DNA of 64,000 nucleotides, from NCBI GenBank assembly GCA_964424105.1, contig CAYRHJ010000002.1, positions 1-64,000 of the forward strand. The letters are read 5' to 3'. The stretch is from CAYRHJ01 sp964424105. Its GTDB lineage: Bacteria; Planctomycetota; Phycisphaerae; UBA1845. The position numbers were made by a program, and so were the translations under genes. Below are positions 1 through 8,714 of this stretch, one piece after another; position 1 is the first letter of the stretch; each line of letters begins with the position of its first letter. The notes beneath the pieces were generated by a model. That model was not told the origin of the DNA and searched no databases. It was given only the letters and a program-made list of their open reading frames with translations.

Positions 1-275
1 GCGGGGGACCGCTCGCTTCGCGCTCGCGGCTCGTGAAGAGGCGGGTGAAACACGTACTACGAGCTACGAAGTTGCGACTTCGAAATTCTCCGAACGCTAA
101 TCATCGGCTCCCCCACCTCCAAAGGAGGTGGGCCACCCGGCCGTTTACAAGGCGCGCGACATTTGGGCACACGCTATGGTCATCGGGTCCCCCACCTCCA
201 AAGGAGGTGGGCCACCCGGTCTGGACTCCGGCTTTCGCCGGAGTGACGGCGCGAGGTCATGCGTTGGCCGCGAGG
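1..275. repeat. Repeat-rich intergenic stretch
   Basis: No gene is visible here. The stretch holds a copy of the GACCGCTCG...CGGCTCGT family near 7-36 and two palindromes of the CCCACCTCC-AAA-GGAGGTGGG family at 112-132 and 191-211, each followed by GCCACCCGG. It ends with a perfect 8-bp-stem hairpin (ACTCCGGC, TTTC loop) at 225-244, about 30 bp past the end of the minus-strand aldolase gene, where it could also act as a weak terminator. All three families recur elsewhere in the window. Confidence 0.75.
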
Positions 276-288
276 TCATGCGTTGGCC
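251..288. repeat. 19-bp perfect tandem duplication at the 3' end of eda
   Basis: Bases 251-269 are repeated exactly at 270-288. The stop codon of the aldolase gene (276-278 on the minus strand) lies in the right-hand copy, so the left-hand copy is untranslated. This looks like a recent slippage or tandem duplication event. Confidence 0.85.
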
Positions 289-914
289 AGGCGTTGCATG
301 ATGTCGGCGGCCCGCCGTTCGATCGCTCCATAATCTCGCCGGCTCATCGCGTCGGGGTCAAACAGCGGTCGCACGAATCCCACGCCTACCGCACCCGCTC
401 GCAACACGTCGACGAAATTCTCCAAACTGATTCCCGCCGTCGGAAAAATGCGGAGCATGGGCAACGGGCCCAGGACGGCTGCGACGAAGGTTGGGCAATC
501 GCCCGCGGGGGCAGGGAACAGCTTGACGAAATCGGCGCCCGCTCGATGGGCGGCGAGCATTTCCGTCGGCGTGGAAGTACCCGGAATGATGGGCACCGCC
601 AACTGGCCAGCCAGTCGGATGATCTCGACGTCGCACACCGGGGAGACGAGAAAATGGGCGCCGGCTTGGACCGCGTTTCGGGCGTCTTCAACGGTCAGCA
701 CGGTTCCCGCACCGACCAGCAGGTCGCGGTTTTCGCGGAACTCGGTGATCAGATCGAGCGCTCCGGGCGTCGTCAGGGTGAACTCCACAATTCGCATTCC
801 GCCAGCCACCGCCGCGTTCATGGCGCCCCGGGCCAGCGCTTGATCGCTCGTTCGGATAATCGCGCTCACCCGTCTCGCCAGGATACCTTGTATCGTCGTT
901 TCTTTGCCGCCCAT
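276..914 (-). CDS. eda: 2-keto-3-deoxy-6-phosphogluconate / 4-hydroxy-2-oxoglutarate aldolase
   Basis: This 212-residue protein has the length and motifs of the class I KDPG/KHG aldolase, which splits 2-keto-3-deoxy-6-phosphogluconate into pyruvate and glyceraldehyde 3-phosphate (Entner-Doudoroff and uronate catabolism) in the cytoplasm. The Schiff-base lysine is K131 in FVKLFPA, and the catalytic glutamate is E44 in VEFTLTTP. The GxGT motif (VGAGTVLT) and the phosphate-binding end (FPTAGIS) are in the expected order. A GTG at 944 is in frame upstream, but the ATG at 914 starts just before the family's conserved region and has a GGAG about 9 bp upstream. It is transcribed divergently from the large peptidase gene, so the two promoters share the short gap at 915-999. 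Confidence 0.9.
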   Translation of the reverse strand: MGGKETTIQGILARRVSAIIRTSDQALARGAMNAAVAGGMRIVEFTLTTPGALDLITEFRENRDLLVGAGTVLTVEDARNAVQAGAHFLVSPVCDVEIIRLAGQLAVPIIPGTSTPTEMLAAHRAGADFVKLFPAPAGDCPTFVAAVLGPLPMLRIFPTAGISLENFVDVLRAGAVGVGFVRPLFDPDAMSRRDYGAIERRAADIMQRLANA

Positions 915-999
915 GAATTGGGGACTCCAATGTCCTGCATCCACCCGCTATAATGCCTCCACCGATCGTCCAGCACGATCCGTCAGGAGAATCGCTATT

Positions 1000-3900
1000 A
1001 TGATCATCTACGCCGTTTTGTCGATCATGGTTGCAGCCGCCGGCGCGGAGAGTGTGGCGAGTGTCCAACCGCTGACCGTGGCTGAACGATCCGATTATCA
1101 AGCCACGGCTCGTTACGACGAGGTTGTGCACTTCATCGAGCAGATCGCGGCCGACTCGCCCGTCATCCGCGTGGGTGAAATGGGAAAGACCGTCGAAGGT
1201 CGGGCAATTCCGCTGATCATTCTGGCTGACCCGCCGGTTTCGACGCCGGCTGAGGCGGCTGACGGTGGAAAGATGGTCGTGTTGGCGTTCGGCAACATTC
1301 ACGCCGGCGAGGTCTGCGGCAAGGAAGCGCTGTTGATGCTGGCGCGTGACTTGGCCCAGGAACCGGATCGCAAACTGTTGGAAAAGCTGGTCATCGTTTT
1401 TGCGCCCATCTTCAATGCCGACGGGAACGAACGAGTTTCGAAGGACAATCGTCCGGGACAGAACGGGCCTGTGCAGGGAATGGGTCAGCGCCCCAACGCG
1501 CAGGGACTCGATCTCAACCGCGACTACGTCAAGCTCGAATCACCCGAAGTCAGGGCCATGGTTCTCTTTCTCAACGAATGGGACCCCGCCATCATCGTCG
1601 ATACGCATACCACGAACGGTTCATACCACCGATATACGCTGACCTACGAAGGCCCGCGCCTGCCGGCCGGTGATCAGGCCGTCATTGACTACACTCGCAA
1701 GACGTTTTTTCCCGCCATCACCAAGAAACTGCGCGATGACCATGGGTACGGGTCGTTTTACTATGGGGATTTTAATCGCGATCATACGAGTTGGATGACC
1801 TATCCCTGCCAGGCCCGTTTTGGTACGCCGTATCGAGGCCTCAGAAATCGATTGGCTGTGATTTCCGAAGCGTACGCCTACGCGACCTTCCGCGACCGCG
1901 TTTTGGCCAGCAAGGCCTTCGTTGAAGTCATTCTACAGCAGGCTGCGGAAAACGCGGTGGAGATTCGCGACCTGCTCAAATCCGCCGACCAACGCACTAT
2001 CGAGTCCGGCGAATTTGACGACGCGAGTCAATCCGTCGAGGCGGGCGAATTTGATGACGCGGGTGAATCAGAAAGCGCGGGTGACATGGTCGCGATTCGT
2101 CATCGGCTCGAACCGTTTGACGCAAAGGTGAACATCGACGGATTCGTTGAAATAGAATCCGATGGTGAATTCACGCGCACGGACGAGGCTCGGCAGTACG
2201 AAGTGGACCACGTCGGCCAATGCGCGGCGGAGCTGTCGGTCAAGCGACCTTTCGCCTACCTGCTGCCGCCGACGCATCACGACGTCATCGAAAATCTTCT
2301 TCGTCACGGAATCACCGTCGAGGAGCTTCGCGAGGACATCGAATTGGACGTGGAGATCGAGACGCTGGCGCACGTCGAACGCAACGAGCGCCCCTTTCAG
2401 GGACACCACCTCGTGACCGTAGAAACCACTTCCAGTCAGGAGAGTCGCAAGTTCCCCGCGGGCACGATCATGGTTCGCACCGCGCAAAAGCTGGGTGCCC
2501 TTGTTGTGACACTGCTGGAAGCGCGCTCGGAGGATGGCTTGGTGACCTGGAATTTCTTCGATGATGCCCTGGCCGTCGGACAGGAATTCCCCGTGAACCG
2601 ACTTCTAAAACGCGTGCCCACCACGAGTTGTGACGTTCGCCCGTTGGCCGAGACCCGGGCAAGCGGTCGAGCCGTCACGTTTGCGGAGGCCTACGAATCA
2701 GACGATCCGCCCGATTTTGACGGCTCGCCTATCCGCGGCTTGACTTGGTTGGCGGACGGTGAACATTATCTTCAGGTCAAGGACGATGGCCTGTGGAGGG
2801 TCGAAGCGGCCAGCGGTCGAGTCGAGCCGTTCCACGATCCGGAAAAAATGGCGGAAGCCCTTCGATCCCTGCCCACGATCGATGCCAAGACCGCTAGGAA
2901 GATGGCTGAGCGCACGAGCTTTGTGATGTCGGACGACCGGCTGGCGACGGTCATCAATCACGAAAACGACTTGTACTATTGCCGATTCGATGGCTCGCGA
3001 GCTGACCGGCTCACGCACACTCCCCAGGAGGAGGAACTTTTCGATTTCAGTCCGGATGGGCAGTTTGTGTGCTTCGTGCGCGATCATGATTTGTACGTCG
3101 TTGACGTTTCGACACAAACCGAGCGGGCGTTGACCGTCGGCGGCGACACTCGACGGCGAAACGGCAAGCTCGACTGGGTTTATTTTGAAGAACTTTACAA
3201 CCGGAATTGGCGCGGATACTGGTGGAGCCCGGATTCCCGGCACGTTGCGTTTCTGCACACCGACGACACCGCGCTCCTGCCGTTTACGGTGATCGATCAG
3301 ATGCCACTGCATCAGGAGGTCGAGGTAACCCCCTATCCCAAGGCGGGCGATCCCAACCCCAACGTTTCACTGGGCGTGGTGTCAGCCGCGGGCGGCTCTG
3401 TGATGTGGATCAATCTGGACGGGTACTTGGAAGGCGCTTTCCTTATCAGCAGGGTGGGCTGGAAACCCGATGGCGAATCGGTCTGGTTTTACGTGCAGGA
3501 TCGCGCTCAGACCTGGTTGGACGTGAACGTGGCCTCCGTCACAACCGGCAAGCCGCGGCAATTGTTTCGTGAAACAACCGACGCCTGGGTCAGCGATCCG
3601 GGCGACCTGACCTTTCTGAAAGACGGGTCTTTCATCATGGCCAGCGAACGCACCGGCTGGCGACATCTGTACCATTATGATGCCGACGGCCAACTCATCC
3701 GCCCGTTGACCGAGGGTGAATGGGACGTTCGTTCGATCCAATGTCTGCGGGAGGAGGAAGGCCAACTGTTTGCCGTCGGCACGCGAGACAGCCAGATCGC
3801 GGAAAACCTGTACCGCTTGTCGCTTGATGGCAGTCCACCGCTTCGCCTCACCGCGGCCGACGGCCATCATCGCACGACGGTCAGCCCGACCGGGCAGCAT

Positions 3901-4812
3901 TTTTTGGATACGTGGAGCGATCCCGCGACCCCGCCGCAAGTCCGACTGTTCGATGGTGACGGAACGATGGTCCGCGTGGTGGACAGCAATCCGGTTTATG
4001 AATTGGAAGAATTCCAGGTGAGCGCACGCGAGTTTGTGCGGATTCCCACGCGCGACGGATTTCAACTTGAAGCCACCCTCCAAATGCCCACCCGCTTCGA
4101 TCCCCAGCGTCGATACCCCGTCTGGTTCATGACCTACGGCGGGCCTAACTCGCCGACCATTCGCAATGAATGGAACCGAAGTTATGCTTGGGACGCGGTG
4201 TTGGCTGAGTCCGGCATCATCGTCTTCCGTTGTGACCCCCGCAGCGCCAGCAGCAAGGGCGCCGCGTCGGCTTGGACCGCCTATCGTCAACTCGGCGTGC
4301 AGGAGTTAGCCGACATTAACGATGCCATGGATTGGCTCAAGGAACATCCCTACGTGGATGCATCGCGGATCGGCATGTCGGGTCACAGCTACGGCGGATT
4401 CATGACCGCCTATGCCATGACGCACAGCCAACTGTTTGCAGCCGGCATCGCGGGCGCACCCGTCACCGATTGGCGAAACTATGACTCGATCTACACGGAA
4501 CGATACATGAACACGCCGCAGGAAAACCCCGATGGATATGATCGAACATCGGTGGTCAAAGCCGCGAAGGACCTCCACGGCAGGCTCTTGATTCTGCACG
4601 GCGCCAAGGATGACAACGTGCACTTGCAGAACACGTTGCAACTGGTTCATGAACTTCAGGAGGCGGACAAGCCATTTGAGATGATGATTTACCCCCAATC
4701 CCGCCACGGACTCCACGGCCAGCATTACCGGCGACTGATGTACGAATTCATCATCAGAAACGTCGGCGGCTCCTTCGATTCCGCGGATTCCGGGTCCCTC
4801 CTTTCCAACTGA
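1000..4812 (+). CDS. Secreted M14 carboxypeptidase fused to S9B dipeptidyl-peptidase IV
   Basis: This 1,270-residue protein joins two peptidases. Residues 1-16 look like a short signal peptide. About 30-350 form an M14 zinc-carboxypeptidase domain: zinc ligands H101 and E104 (NIHAGE) and H203 (DTHTTNG), with the substrate arginine in DLNRD near 174. From about 620 there is a DPP-IV N-terminal beta-propeller with the Glu-Glu pair (E730-E731 in DWVYFEEL) that binds the substrate amino terminus in this family. The C-terminal S9 hydrolase has Ser1130 (GHSYGG), an Asp at 1204 or 1205 (GAKDDN) and His1236 (SRHG). Known families would give carboxy-terminal trimming plus release of N-terminal dipeptides, and I infer a role in extracellular peptide scavenging. 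The linker near 355-380 carries a doubled GEFDDA motif. The start at ATG 1000, with AGGAG upstream, is preferred over upstream in-frame codons because the signal peptide follows it. Confidence 0.85.
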   Translation: MIIYAVLSIMVAAAGAESVASVQPLTVAERSDYQATARYDEVVHFIEQIAADSPVIRVGEMGKTVEGRAIPLIILADPPVSTPAEAADGGKMVVLAFGNIHAGEVCGKEALLMLARDLAQEPDRKLLEKLVIVFAPIFNADGNERVSKDNRPGQNGPVQGMGQRPNAQGLDLNRDYVKLESPEVRAMVLFLNEWDPAIIVDTHTTNGSYHRYTLTYEGPRLPAGDQAVIDYTRKTFFPAITKKLRDDHGYGSFYYGDFNRDHTSWMTYPCQARFGTPYRGLRNRLAVISEAYAYATFRDRVLASKAFVEVILQQAAENAVEIRDLLKSADQRTIESGEFDDASQSVEAGEFDDAGESESAGDMVAIRHRLEPFDAKVNIDGFVEIESDGEFTRTDEARQYEVDHVGQCAAELSVKRPFAYLLPPTHHDVIENLLRHGITVEELREDIELDVEIETLAHVERNERPFQGHHLVTVETTSSQESRKFPAGTIMVRTAQKLGALVVTLLEARSEDGLVTWNFFDDALAVGQEFPVNRLLKRVPTTSCDVRPLAETRASGRAVTFAEAYESDDPPDFDGSPIRGLTWLADGEHYLQVKDDGLWRVEAASGRVEPFHDPEKMAEALRSLPTIDAKTARKMAERTSFVMSDDRLATVINHENDLYYCRFDGSRADRLTHTPQEEELFDFSPDGQFVCFVRDHDLYVVDVSTQTERALTVGGDTRRRNGKLDWVYFEELYNRNWRGYWWSPDSRHVAFLHTDDTALLPFTVIDQMPLHQEVEVTPYPKAGDPNPNVSLGVVSAAGGSVMWINLDGYLEGAFLISRVGWKPDGESVWFYVQDRAQTWLDVNVASVTTGKPRQLFRETTDAWVSDPGDLTFLKDGSFIMASERTGWRHLYHYDADGQLIRPLTEGEWDVRSIQCLREEEGQLFAVGTRDSQIAENLYRLSLDGSPPLRLTAADGHHRTTVSPTGQHFLDTWSDPATPPQVRLFDGDGTMVRVVDSNPVYELEEFQVSAREFVRIPTRDGFQLEATLQMPTRFDPQRRYPVWFMTYGGPNSPTIRNEWNRSYAWDAVLAESGIIVFRCDPRSASSKGAASAWTAYRQLGVQELADINDAMDWLKEHPYVDASRIGMSGHSYGGFMTAYAMTHSQLFAAGIAGAPVTDWRNYDSIYTERYMNTPQENPDGYDRTSVVKAAKDLHGRLLILHGAKDDNVHLQNTLQLVHELQEADKPFEMMIYPQSRHGLHGQHYRRLMYEFIIRNVGGSFDSADSGSLLSN

Positions 4813-5058
4813 ACGCATGACTCGCGGGCGGCGTCCTCACGTTCCTGGTATGGTTCATCACACCGTTTGCAAGTTTTCCGATCCGCGACGGCTTTTTTCA
4901 GAGCCGCGACCGTCACAATTCGACAAGAATCCCTCGGCAACCATTTCGGCGTGCCGCGGACATGCGGATGGGGGGCAAGATTCGAGTCGCTTCTTTCAGA
5001 GCCGCGACCGTCAGGGAGCGGTCCCCGATCAGCGCGAACTCGGGTGTTGTTGGAATGC
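4813..5058. repeat. Intergenic repeat copies (GAGCCGCGACCGTC family)
   Basis: Two copies of a CAGAGCCGCGACCGTC element lie near 4900-4915 and 4999-5014. The second continues into AGGGAGCGGTCC, which is the reverse complement of the GGACCGCTCCCT form seen near 23576. No gene is visible between the convergent neighbours. Confidence 0.6.
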
Positions 5059-5781
5059 CTAATCGTCACACAACAGCGTTCGTTCATCGCTCAAGATCGA
5101 GCGAATGTTGCGGATGGCCTGCCGAATGCCTTCCATTCGGGGGTGAATCGATAGTGCTTTGCGATAGGTTTCGATGGCTCCGTGAAATTCGTTGACGTCG
5201 GCCAGCGCTTTTCCCAATCCGGCCCACGCACCGAAATGGCAAGGTGCTAATTCGAGCGCCCGCCGATAATCCGCGATGGCCCGCGTGATGCGATTGTCCA
5301 TATGCCCGACGATGGCACGCTGATGATACGCTTCCGCGAATGACGGTTCGAGACGAATCAGATCATCCAACACCTCGCTCGCCCCAGCCAGCCGTCCTTC
5401 TTCCGTCAGGTCCATGGCCCGCCGAAGTTTGCGCCGACCAGCCTGACCGGCTGCGTCGAACCACAGCCGCCACAAGGCGTCTTCCGCCGCGGAAACGACG
5501 GCGCTTTCGTCTCGCCGCAACGCCCCCGCCAGCGCCAAGCAAGCCACATGATTTCCCAGCAACCCCAGGCAAAATGCCGAGGCGACGCAAATCTCCAAGT
5601 CGTCACTGTTCAGAAAACCAATCATGTCGCTGATCGACCATTCGGACGCAATCACGCGACGCAATCGTGTTTCGTCACCCATCTCGCGATAGGGCCGGAC
5701 GGCATTTAGAAAGCGAACGCCAGCCGAGGAAGGGTTGTGGGGAGTTGGATGCATGAAACAGTCCGATAATCGAACGCCCAT
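5059..5781 (-). CDS. HEAT/TPR-repeat protein of unknown role
   Basis: This is a 240-residue soluble protein with no signal peptide or membrane segment. Residues about 45-105 resemble a HEAT-like pair of helices (alternating Leu/Ala, ASAFCLGLLGN). Residues about 125-235 contain tetratricopeptide repeats: FAEAYHQRAIVGHMDN with a following Ala-rich helix ending LELAP, then FGAWAGLGKALADVNE ending LSIHP. Both repeat types form protein-binding scaffolds. The gene stands alone, convergent with the peptidase and divergent from the following membrane-protein gene, so context gives no partner. I do not recognise a specific family. A second Met nine codons in is a possible alternative start. Confidence 0.7.
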   Translation of the reverse strand: MGVRLSDCFMHPTPHNPSSAGVRFLNAVRPYREMGDETRLRRVIASEWSISDMIGFLNSDDLEICVASAFCLGLLGNHVACLALAGALRRDESAVVSAAEDALWRLWFDAAGQAGRRKLRRAMDLTEEGRLAGASEVLDDLIRLEPSFAEAYHQRAIVGHMDNRITRAIADYRRALELAPCHFGAWAGLGKALADVNEFHGAIETYRKALSIHPRMEGIRQAIRNIRSILSDERTLLCDD

Positions 5782-5948
5782 CTAATCAATGATATCGAGT
5801 CTGTCTTGAGCGTCCGAAACATCGTAGGCCCCCGCAGGTCCCGGAGTCAATCACGGGTTATCCGCTCGATCATGGCCCCACTTGCTCGTAAGTCGTTGTC
5901 CTTGCAAGATATGCCGGGTTCGGCGGCGGGGAATCCTTTTTCAAAACG

Positions 5949-6620
5949 ATGGGGATGAATCGCGGGATTATGAAGCAAACCACGAGCGCCACGCATTCAA
6001 ACGCCCCGAACAGCGAATGGTATCCGTCGTCGTTGCCCGTTCGATTGTCGGTGTCGCGCAGTCGGGCATTCGAGCGAGCGTTGCTGACGTTGCCGGCAGG
6101 TCTGTTCCTCGTCTTCCTGGCATTGCAATTGTTTTCGGGTTTACGTTTCACTCCTACCGCCGTCTCCAATCGAATCACGGATTACAGCTTGGCTGCGGTG
6201 CTTGTTCCCGTCGCATTGCTGGGGGTGTTCTTGTCCTTTCGCGGATTTCGGTGGTTGTTGCTGGCCATCTGGCCCGCGGACGTGGCCATCATCGCCGGTG
6301 CGGACGAACTGGTCCTACGCCTGGGGCCGCTGGGAACGCGCCGTTTCGACACCGCCCGCCTGACGCTGAAATATCCGTACGAGTTGTCGTTGAGCGAAGA
6401 CGACGAGGACGCGTTGTACGAGTCGCTCCTCGATGACGAAGTGCAGATTGCGCGGTTTCTGCCGCGAATGATTCACCCATCGGCCCCGGACCGCTTGGAT
6501 CGGGAAATCCTGCGATGGACGCGACTCAACGAACAACAATGTGTGGCTGCGTTACGCCCGTTTATCGAATACGTCAGGCCCGACGTGTCACCGATCAAAG
6601 GGAAACGTGACAGCATTTGA
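5949..6620 (+). CDS. Small membrane protein of unknown function
   Basis: This is a 223-residue protein. Two or three hydrophobic segments lie at about residues 45-65, 78-98 and 100-118, followed by a soluble acidic C-terminal half containing an Asp/Glu-rich run (SEDDEDALYESLLDDE). I recognise no family. Its last 13 codons and stop fall inside the left copy of a perfect 55-bp direct repeat whose second copy lies 2,075 bp downstream, on the far side of the restriction-modification-like genes. The second copy could encode the same C-terminal tail, so the insertion appears to have left this gene intact. Start choice is uncertain: ATG codons at 5949, 5955 and 5970 are all in frame. Confidence 0.6.
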   Translation: MGMNRGIMKQTTSATHSNAPNSEWYPSSLPVRLSVSRSRAFERALLTLPAGLFLVFLALQLFSGLRFTPTAVSNRITDYSLAAVLVPVALLGVFLSFRGFRWLLLAIWPADVAIIAGADELVLRLGPLGTRRFDTARLTLKYPYELSLSEDDEDALYESLLDDEVQIARFLPRMIHPSAPDRLDREILRWTRLNEQQCVAALRPFIEYVRPDVSPIKGKRDSI

Positions 6621-6633
6621 AGCGCGACGCGGC
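6579..6633. repeat. 55-bp direct repeat, left copy
   Basis: This copy is identical over all 55 bases to 8654-8708. It starts at CCCGACGTG and ends at GACGCGGC, and the flanking bases differ on both sides. The pair encloses a methyltransferase gene and its overlapping partner, and looks like a long target-site duplication. Confidence 0.9.
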
Positions 6634-6680
6634 CAGCGGTCATCGAACGCACCGTCCGCGCGAACCCAATCATCGGCTCC

Positions 6681-6701
6681 CCCACCTCCAAAGGAGGTGG
6701 G
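6681..6701. repeat. CCCACCTCC/GGAGGTGGG palindrome
   Basis: This is a perfect 9-bp-stem palindrome with an AAA loop, preceded by ATCATCGGCTC and followed by GCCACCCGG exactly as at 112-132. It sits just inside the segment bounded by the 55-bp direct repeats. Confidence 0.85.
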
Positions 6702-6865
6702 CCACCCGGCCGTCCCACATCAACGGCCTATTTCGCACTCGAACAGGCCTGAAGCCGCGACGCCACTTCTCCATGGGCTGAGACACATATTTGCCATCCG
6801 GTCGCTGCGATGTAGGATACGCATTTGGGCCGACTGCTGATGATCGGCTCATAAGGGACCGGTCT

Positions 6866-7819
6866 ATGGCGCGCGTCACAACTCGGAAAGCCCGGTCTGA
6901 TCGTGGCGAATCGTTGCTCTTTTCGATGGAGCGAAGGCCTTCGCTCGGCGCCTATCAGATTGTCTGCACGGATGCGTTTGAGTGGTTGGCATCGGCTAAG
7001 CGTCGCTCGATACATGCGGTTGTGACGGACCCACCGTATGGGCTGTTGGAATACTCACCGCGAGAGCTGGAAAAGCTCAAGGACGGACGTGGGGGCGTGT
7101 GGCGGATTCCGCCATCATTTGACGGGTACCGTCGGCGCCCGCTTCCCAGGTTCACCGTTCTTAAGGAGCGAGATTACGCGAGGCTTCGAACGTTCTTTTC
7201 GCGATTCGCTGAGTCGGTGTTTCCTGTGCTTGTCCCTGGGGCTCATGTCTTTATTGCGACGAATCCACTGATGTCGCATGTAGTGTATCACGCGTTGATT
7301 GCAGGCGGATTTGAGAAGCGCGGTGAGATCATCCGGGTCGTCCATACATTGCGAGGCGGCGATCGACCGAAGAATGCCCACCGCGAGTATGCGAACGTCA
7401 CGGTCATGCCCAAGTCCTGTTGGGAGCCGTGGGGACTCTTCCGCAAGCCGTGTGATGGTCGCGTTCAGGACAACCTGCGAAAGTGGAAGACCGGCGGGCT
7501 GCGTCGTATTTCCGACGATGAGCCGTTCAAAGACCTGATCTATTCGTCGCCCGCTCGCGGCTATGAGAGGGGCGTTGCACCGCACCCCTCACTGAAGCCG
7601 CAAGACTACCTACGCAAGATTGTCGGCGCGGCCCTGCCCTTTGGGCAGGGCGTGATCCTCGACCCGTTCATGGGCTCCGGGTCAACTGTCGCAGCTGCTG
7701 CGGCCGTCGGCCTGCGAAGCATCGGGCTGGAAATCAATGCTGAGTACTTTCAATTAGCAACGCGTGCCGTCCCGCTCCTCGCCGAGTACGAGCCGAACGG
7801 AGCCAACGGGAATGGCTAG
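6866..7819 (+). CDS. DNA adenine-N6 methyltransferase, beta class (restriction-modification type)
   Basis: This 317-residue protein has catalytic motif IV (TDPPYGLLEY, D55-Y58) near the N-terminus and the S-adenosylmethionine motif (DPFMGSGS, 266-273) near the C-terminus. That order defines the beta class, and DPPY rather than SPPY favours adenine-N6 over cytosine-N4 methylation. The spacer between the motifs would carry the target-recognition region, and the sequence specificity cannot be read from here. The ATG at 6866 has AAGGGA eight bases upstream; an in-frame ATG at 6791 lacks this. The stop overlaps the next gene's ATG by 8 bp (7812-7819), implying translational coupling. The pair is bounded by 55-bp direct repeats, suggesting mobility. 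Confidence 0.87.
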   Translation: MARVTTRKARSDRGESLLFSMERRPSLGAYQIVCTDAFEWLASAKRRSIHAVVTDPPYGLLEYSPRELEKLKDGRGGVWRIPPSFDGYRRRPLPRFTVLKERDYARLRTFFSRFAESVFPVLVPGAHVFIATNPLMSHVVYHALIAGGFEKRGEIIRVVHTLRGGDRPKNAHREYANVTVMPKSCWEPWGLFRKPCDGRVQDNLRKWKTGGLRRISDDEPFKDLIYSSPARGYERGVAPHPSLKPQDYLRKIVGAALPFGQGVILDPFMGSGSTVAAAAAVGLRSIGLEINAEYFQLATRAVPLLAEYEPNGANGNG

Positions 7820-8432
7820 GAAGGAGGACTTCGAACAGTCCGTGCCACTTCCTCCGGGCCTCGAGGTCGCTGCCATTCGTCGGGCGATTGAATATATCGA
7901 GCGGCAACTGGCTGACCTGGTCGACATCTACTACGAACAGGCGAATGTGTTCAGCGGGATTGTTGGGATCTACGGGACGAAGGCCCTCGACGCCATAAGC
8001 AATTACGAAAAGCATCGCAACATCGACACGGCTCAGCAACGGTTTCCCGATCTACGTCGACGTGGTTCGGGGCGTAGCCCTTCACCGAACGAGTCCCTGG
8101 AGAGCAAAGGGAGTAAACGACCCTGGGCGATTCAGTCACATTACGATCATCCTGGATGGTACGTAGTTTGGCGATATTTAATCGACCCGACGGAGTCGCT
8201 TCAGAAGGGCAAACCTGTCATTATCTGGCGAGTCGACGTCGTGTTTCTAGACAAGAGCGACTGGAAGTACGAGAAAAGCAGCGCCGGGGACACGGGTGGC
8301 GGGCGGACACACACTTTTGGAGTAAAGAATGCCGCCAAGACGCTCAAGGGGAAGGCCGTCTATCACCGGAAGGACGTCGTCATTCGTGACGGCAAGCCGG
8401 TTCCGCGCAACGGAAACGGCGATGCGGCCTGA
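7812..8432 (+). CDS. Putative restriction endonuclease partner of the methyltransferase
   Basis: This is a 206-residue soluble protein whose start overlaps the methyltransferase stop. I do not recognise its family. Its size, position and coupling fit a type II restriction endonuclease. The segment IIWRVDVVFLDKSDWK (about residues 133-148) has Asp residues followed by D-x-K-like spacing that could be a PD-(D/E)xK core, but this is weak evidence. The N-terminus is helical and charged, and a Gly/Thr/Lys-rich region follows (SAGDTGGGRTHTF). An accessory or regulatory protein is possible instead. No other candidate nuclease lies within the repeat-bounded segment. Confidence 0.45.
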   Translation: MARKEDFEQSVPLPPGLEVAAIRRAIEYIERQLADLVDIYYEQANVFSGIVGIYGTKALDAISNYEKHRNIDTAQQRFPDLRRRGSGRSPSPNESLESKGSKRPWAIQSHYDHPGWYVVWRYLIDPTESLQKGKPVIIWRVDVVFLDKSDWKYEKSSAGDTGGGRTHTFGVKNAAKTLKGKAVYHRKDVVIRDGKPVPRNGNGDAA

Positions 8433-8714
8433 TCGGTTCGAGGAGTCGGTATGCAAGGGGTAGAGCCCCGGGCTCACCGCGGTCTTTTGAGACCGTCCGC
8501 AGAGATTGGGCCTGTTCCGTACAAGCCACATGTGCCCTCGCGCGCCGAACCTCGGTTCAGCCCGAGTGAGTACGAATGGAAGCTTGGTCATCAACCGACT
8601 ATCATCCCGCCCGGGTGCCCTATCCATCGCGCAGCATAGGACAGTCCACCCGCCCCGACGTGTCACCGATCAAAGGGAAACGTGACAGCATTTGAAGCGC
8701 GACGCGGCAAGGCA
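8433..8714. other. Intergenic tail of the repeat-bounded segment
   Basis: No gene is visible. A short perfect hairpin (CGGTCT, TTTG loop, AGACCG) at 8480-8495 lies about 50 bp after the putative endonuclease stop and has no T-run after it. The right copy of the 55-bp direct repeat (8654-8708) ends 6 bp before the stop of the minus-strand greA-like gene. Confidence 0.55.
8654..8708. repeat. 55-bp direct repeat, right copy
   Basis: This is a perfect match to 6579-6633. If one copy and everything between the copies were deleted, the small membrane-protein gene would lie directly next to the convergent greA-like gene, a plausible ancestral arrangement. Confidence 0.9.

Noticed and set aside
33..953. 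Long plus-strand open frame over the aldolase gene
   Set aside because: It is antisense to a clear KDPG aldolase, has no family motif and begins inside repeat DNA.
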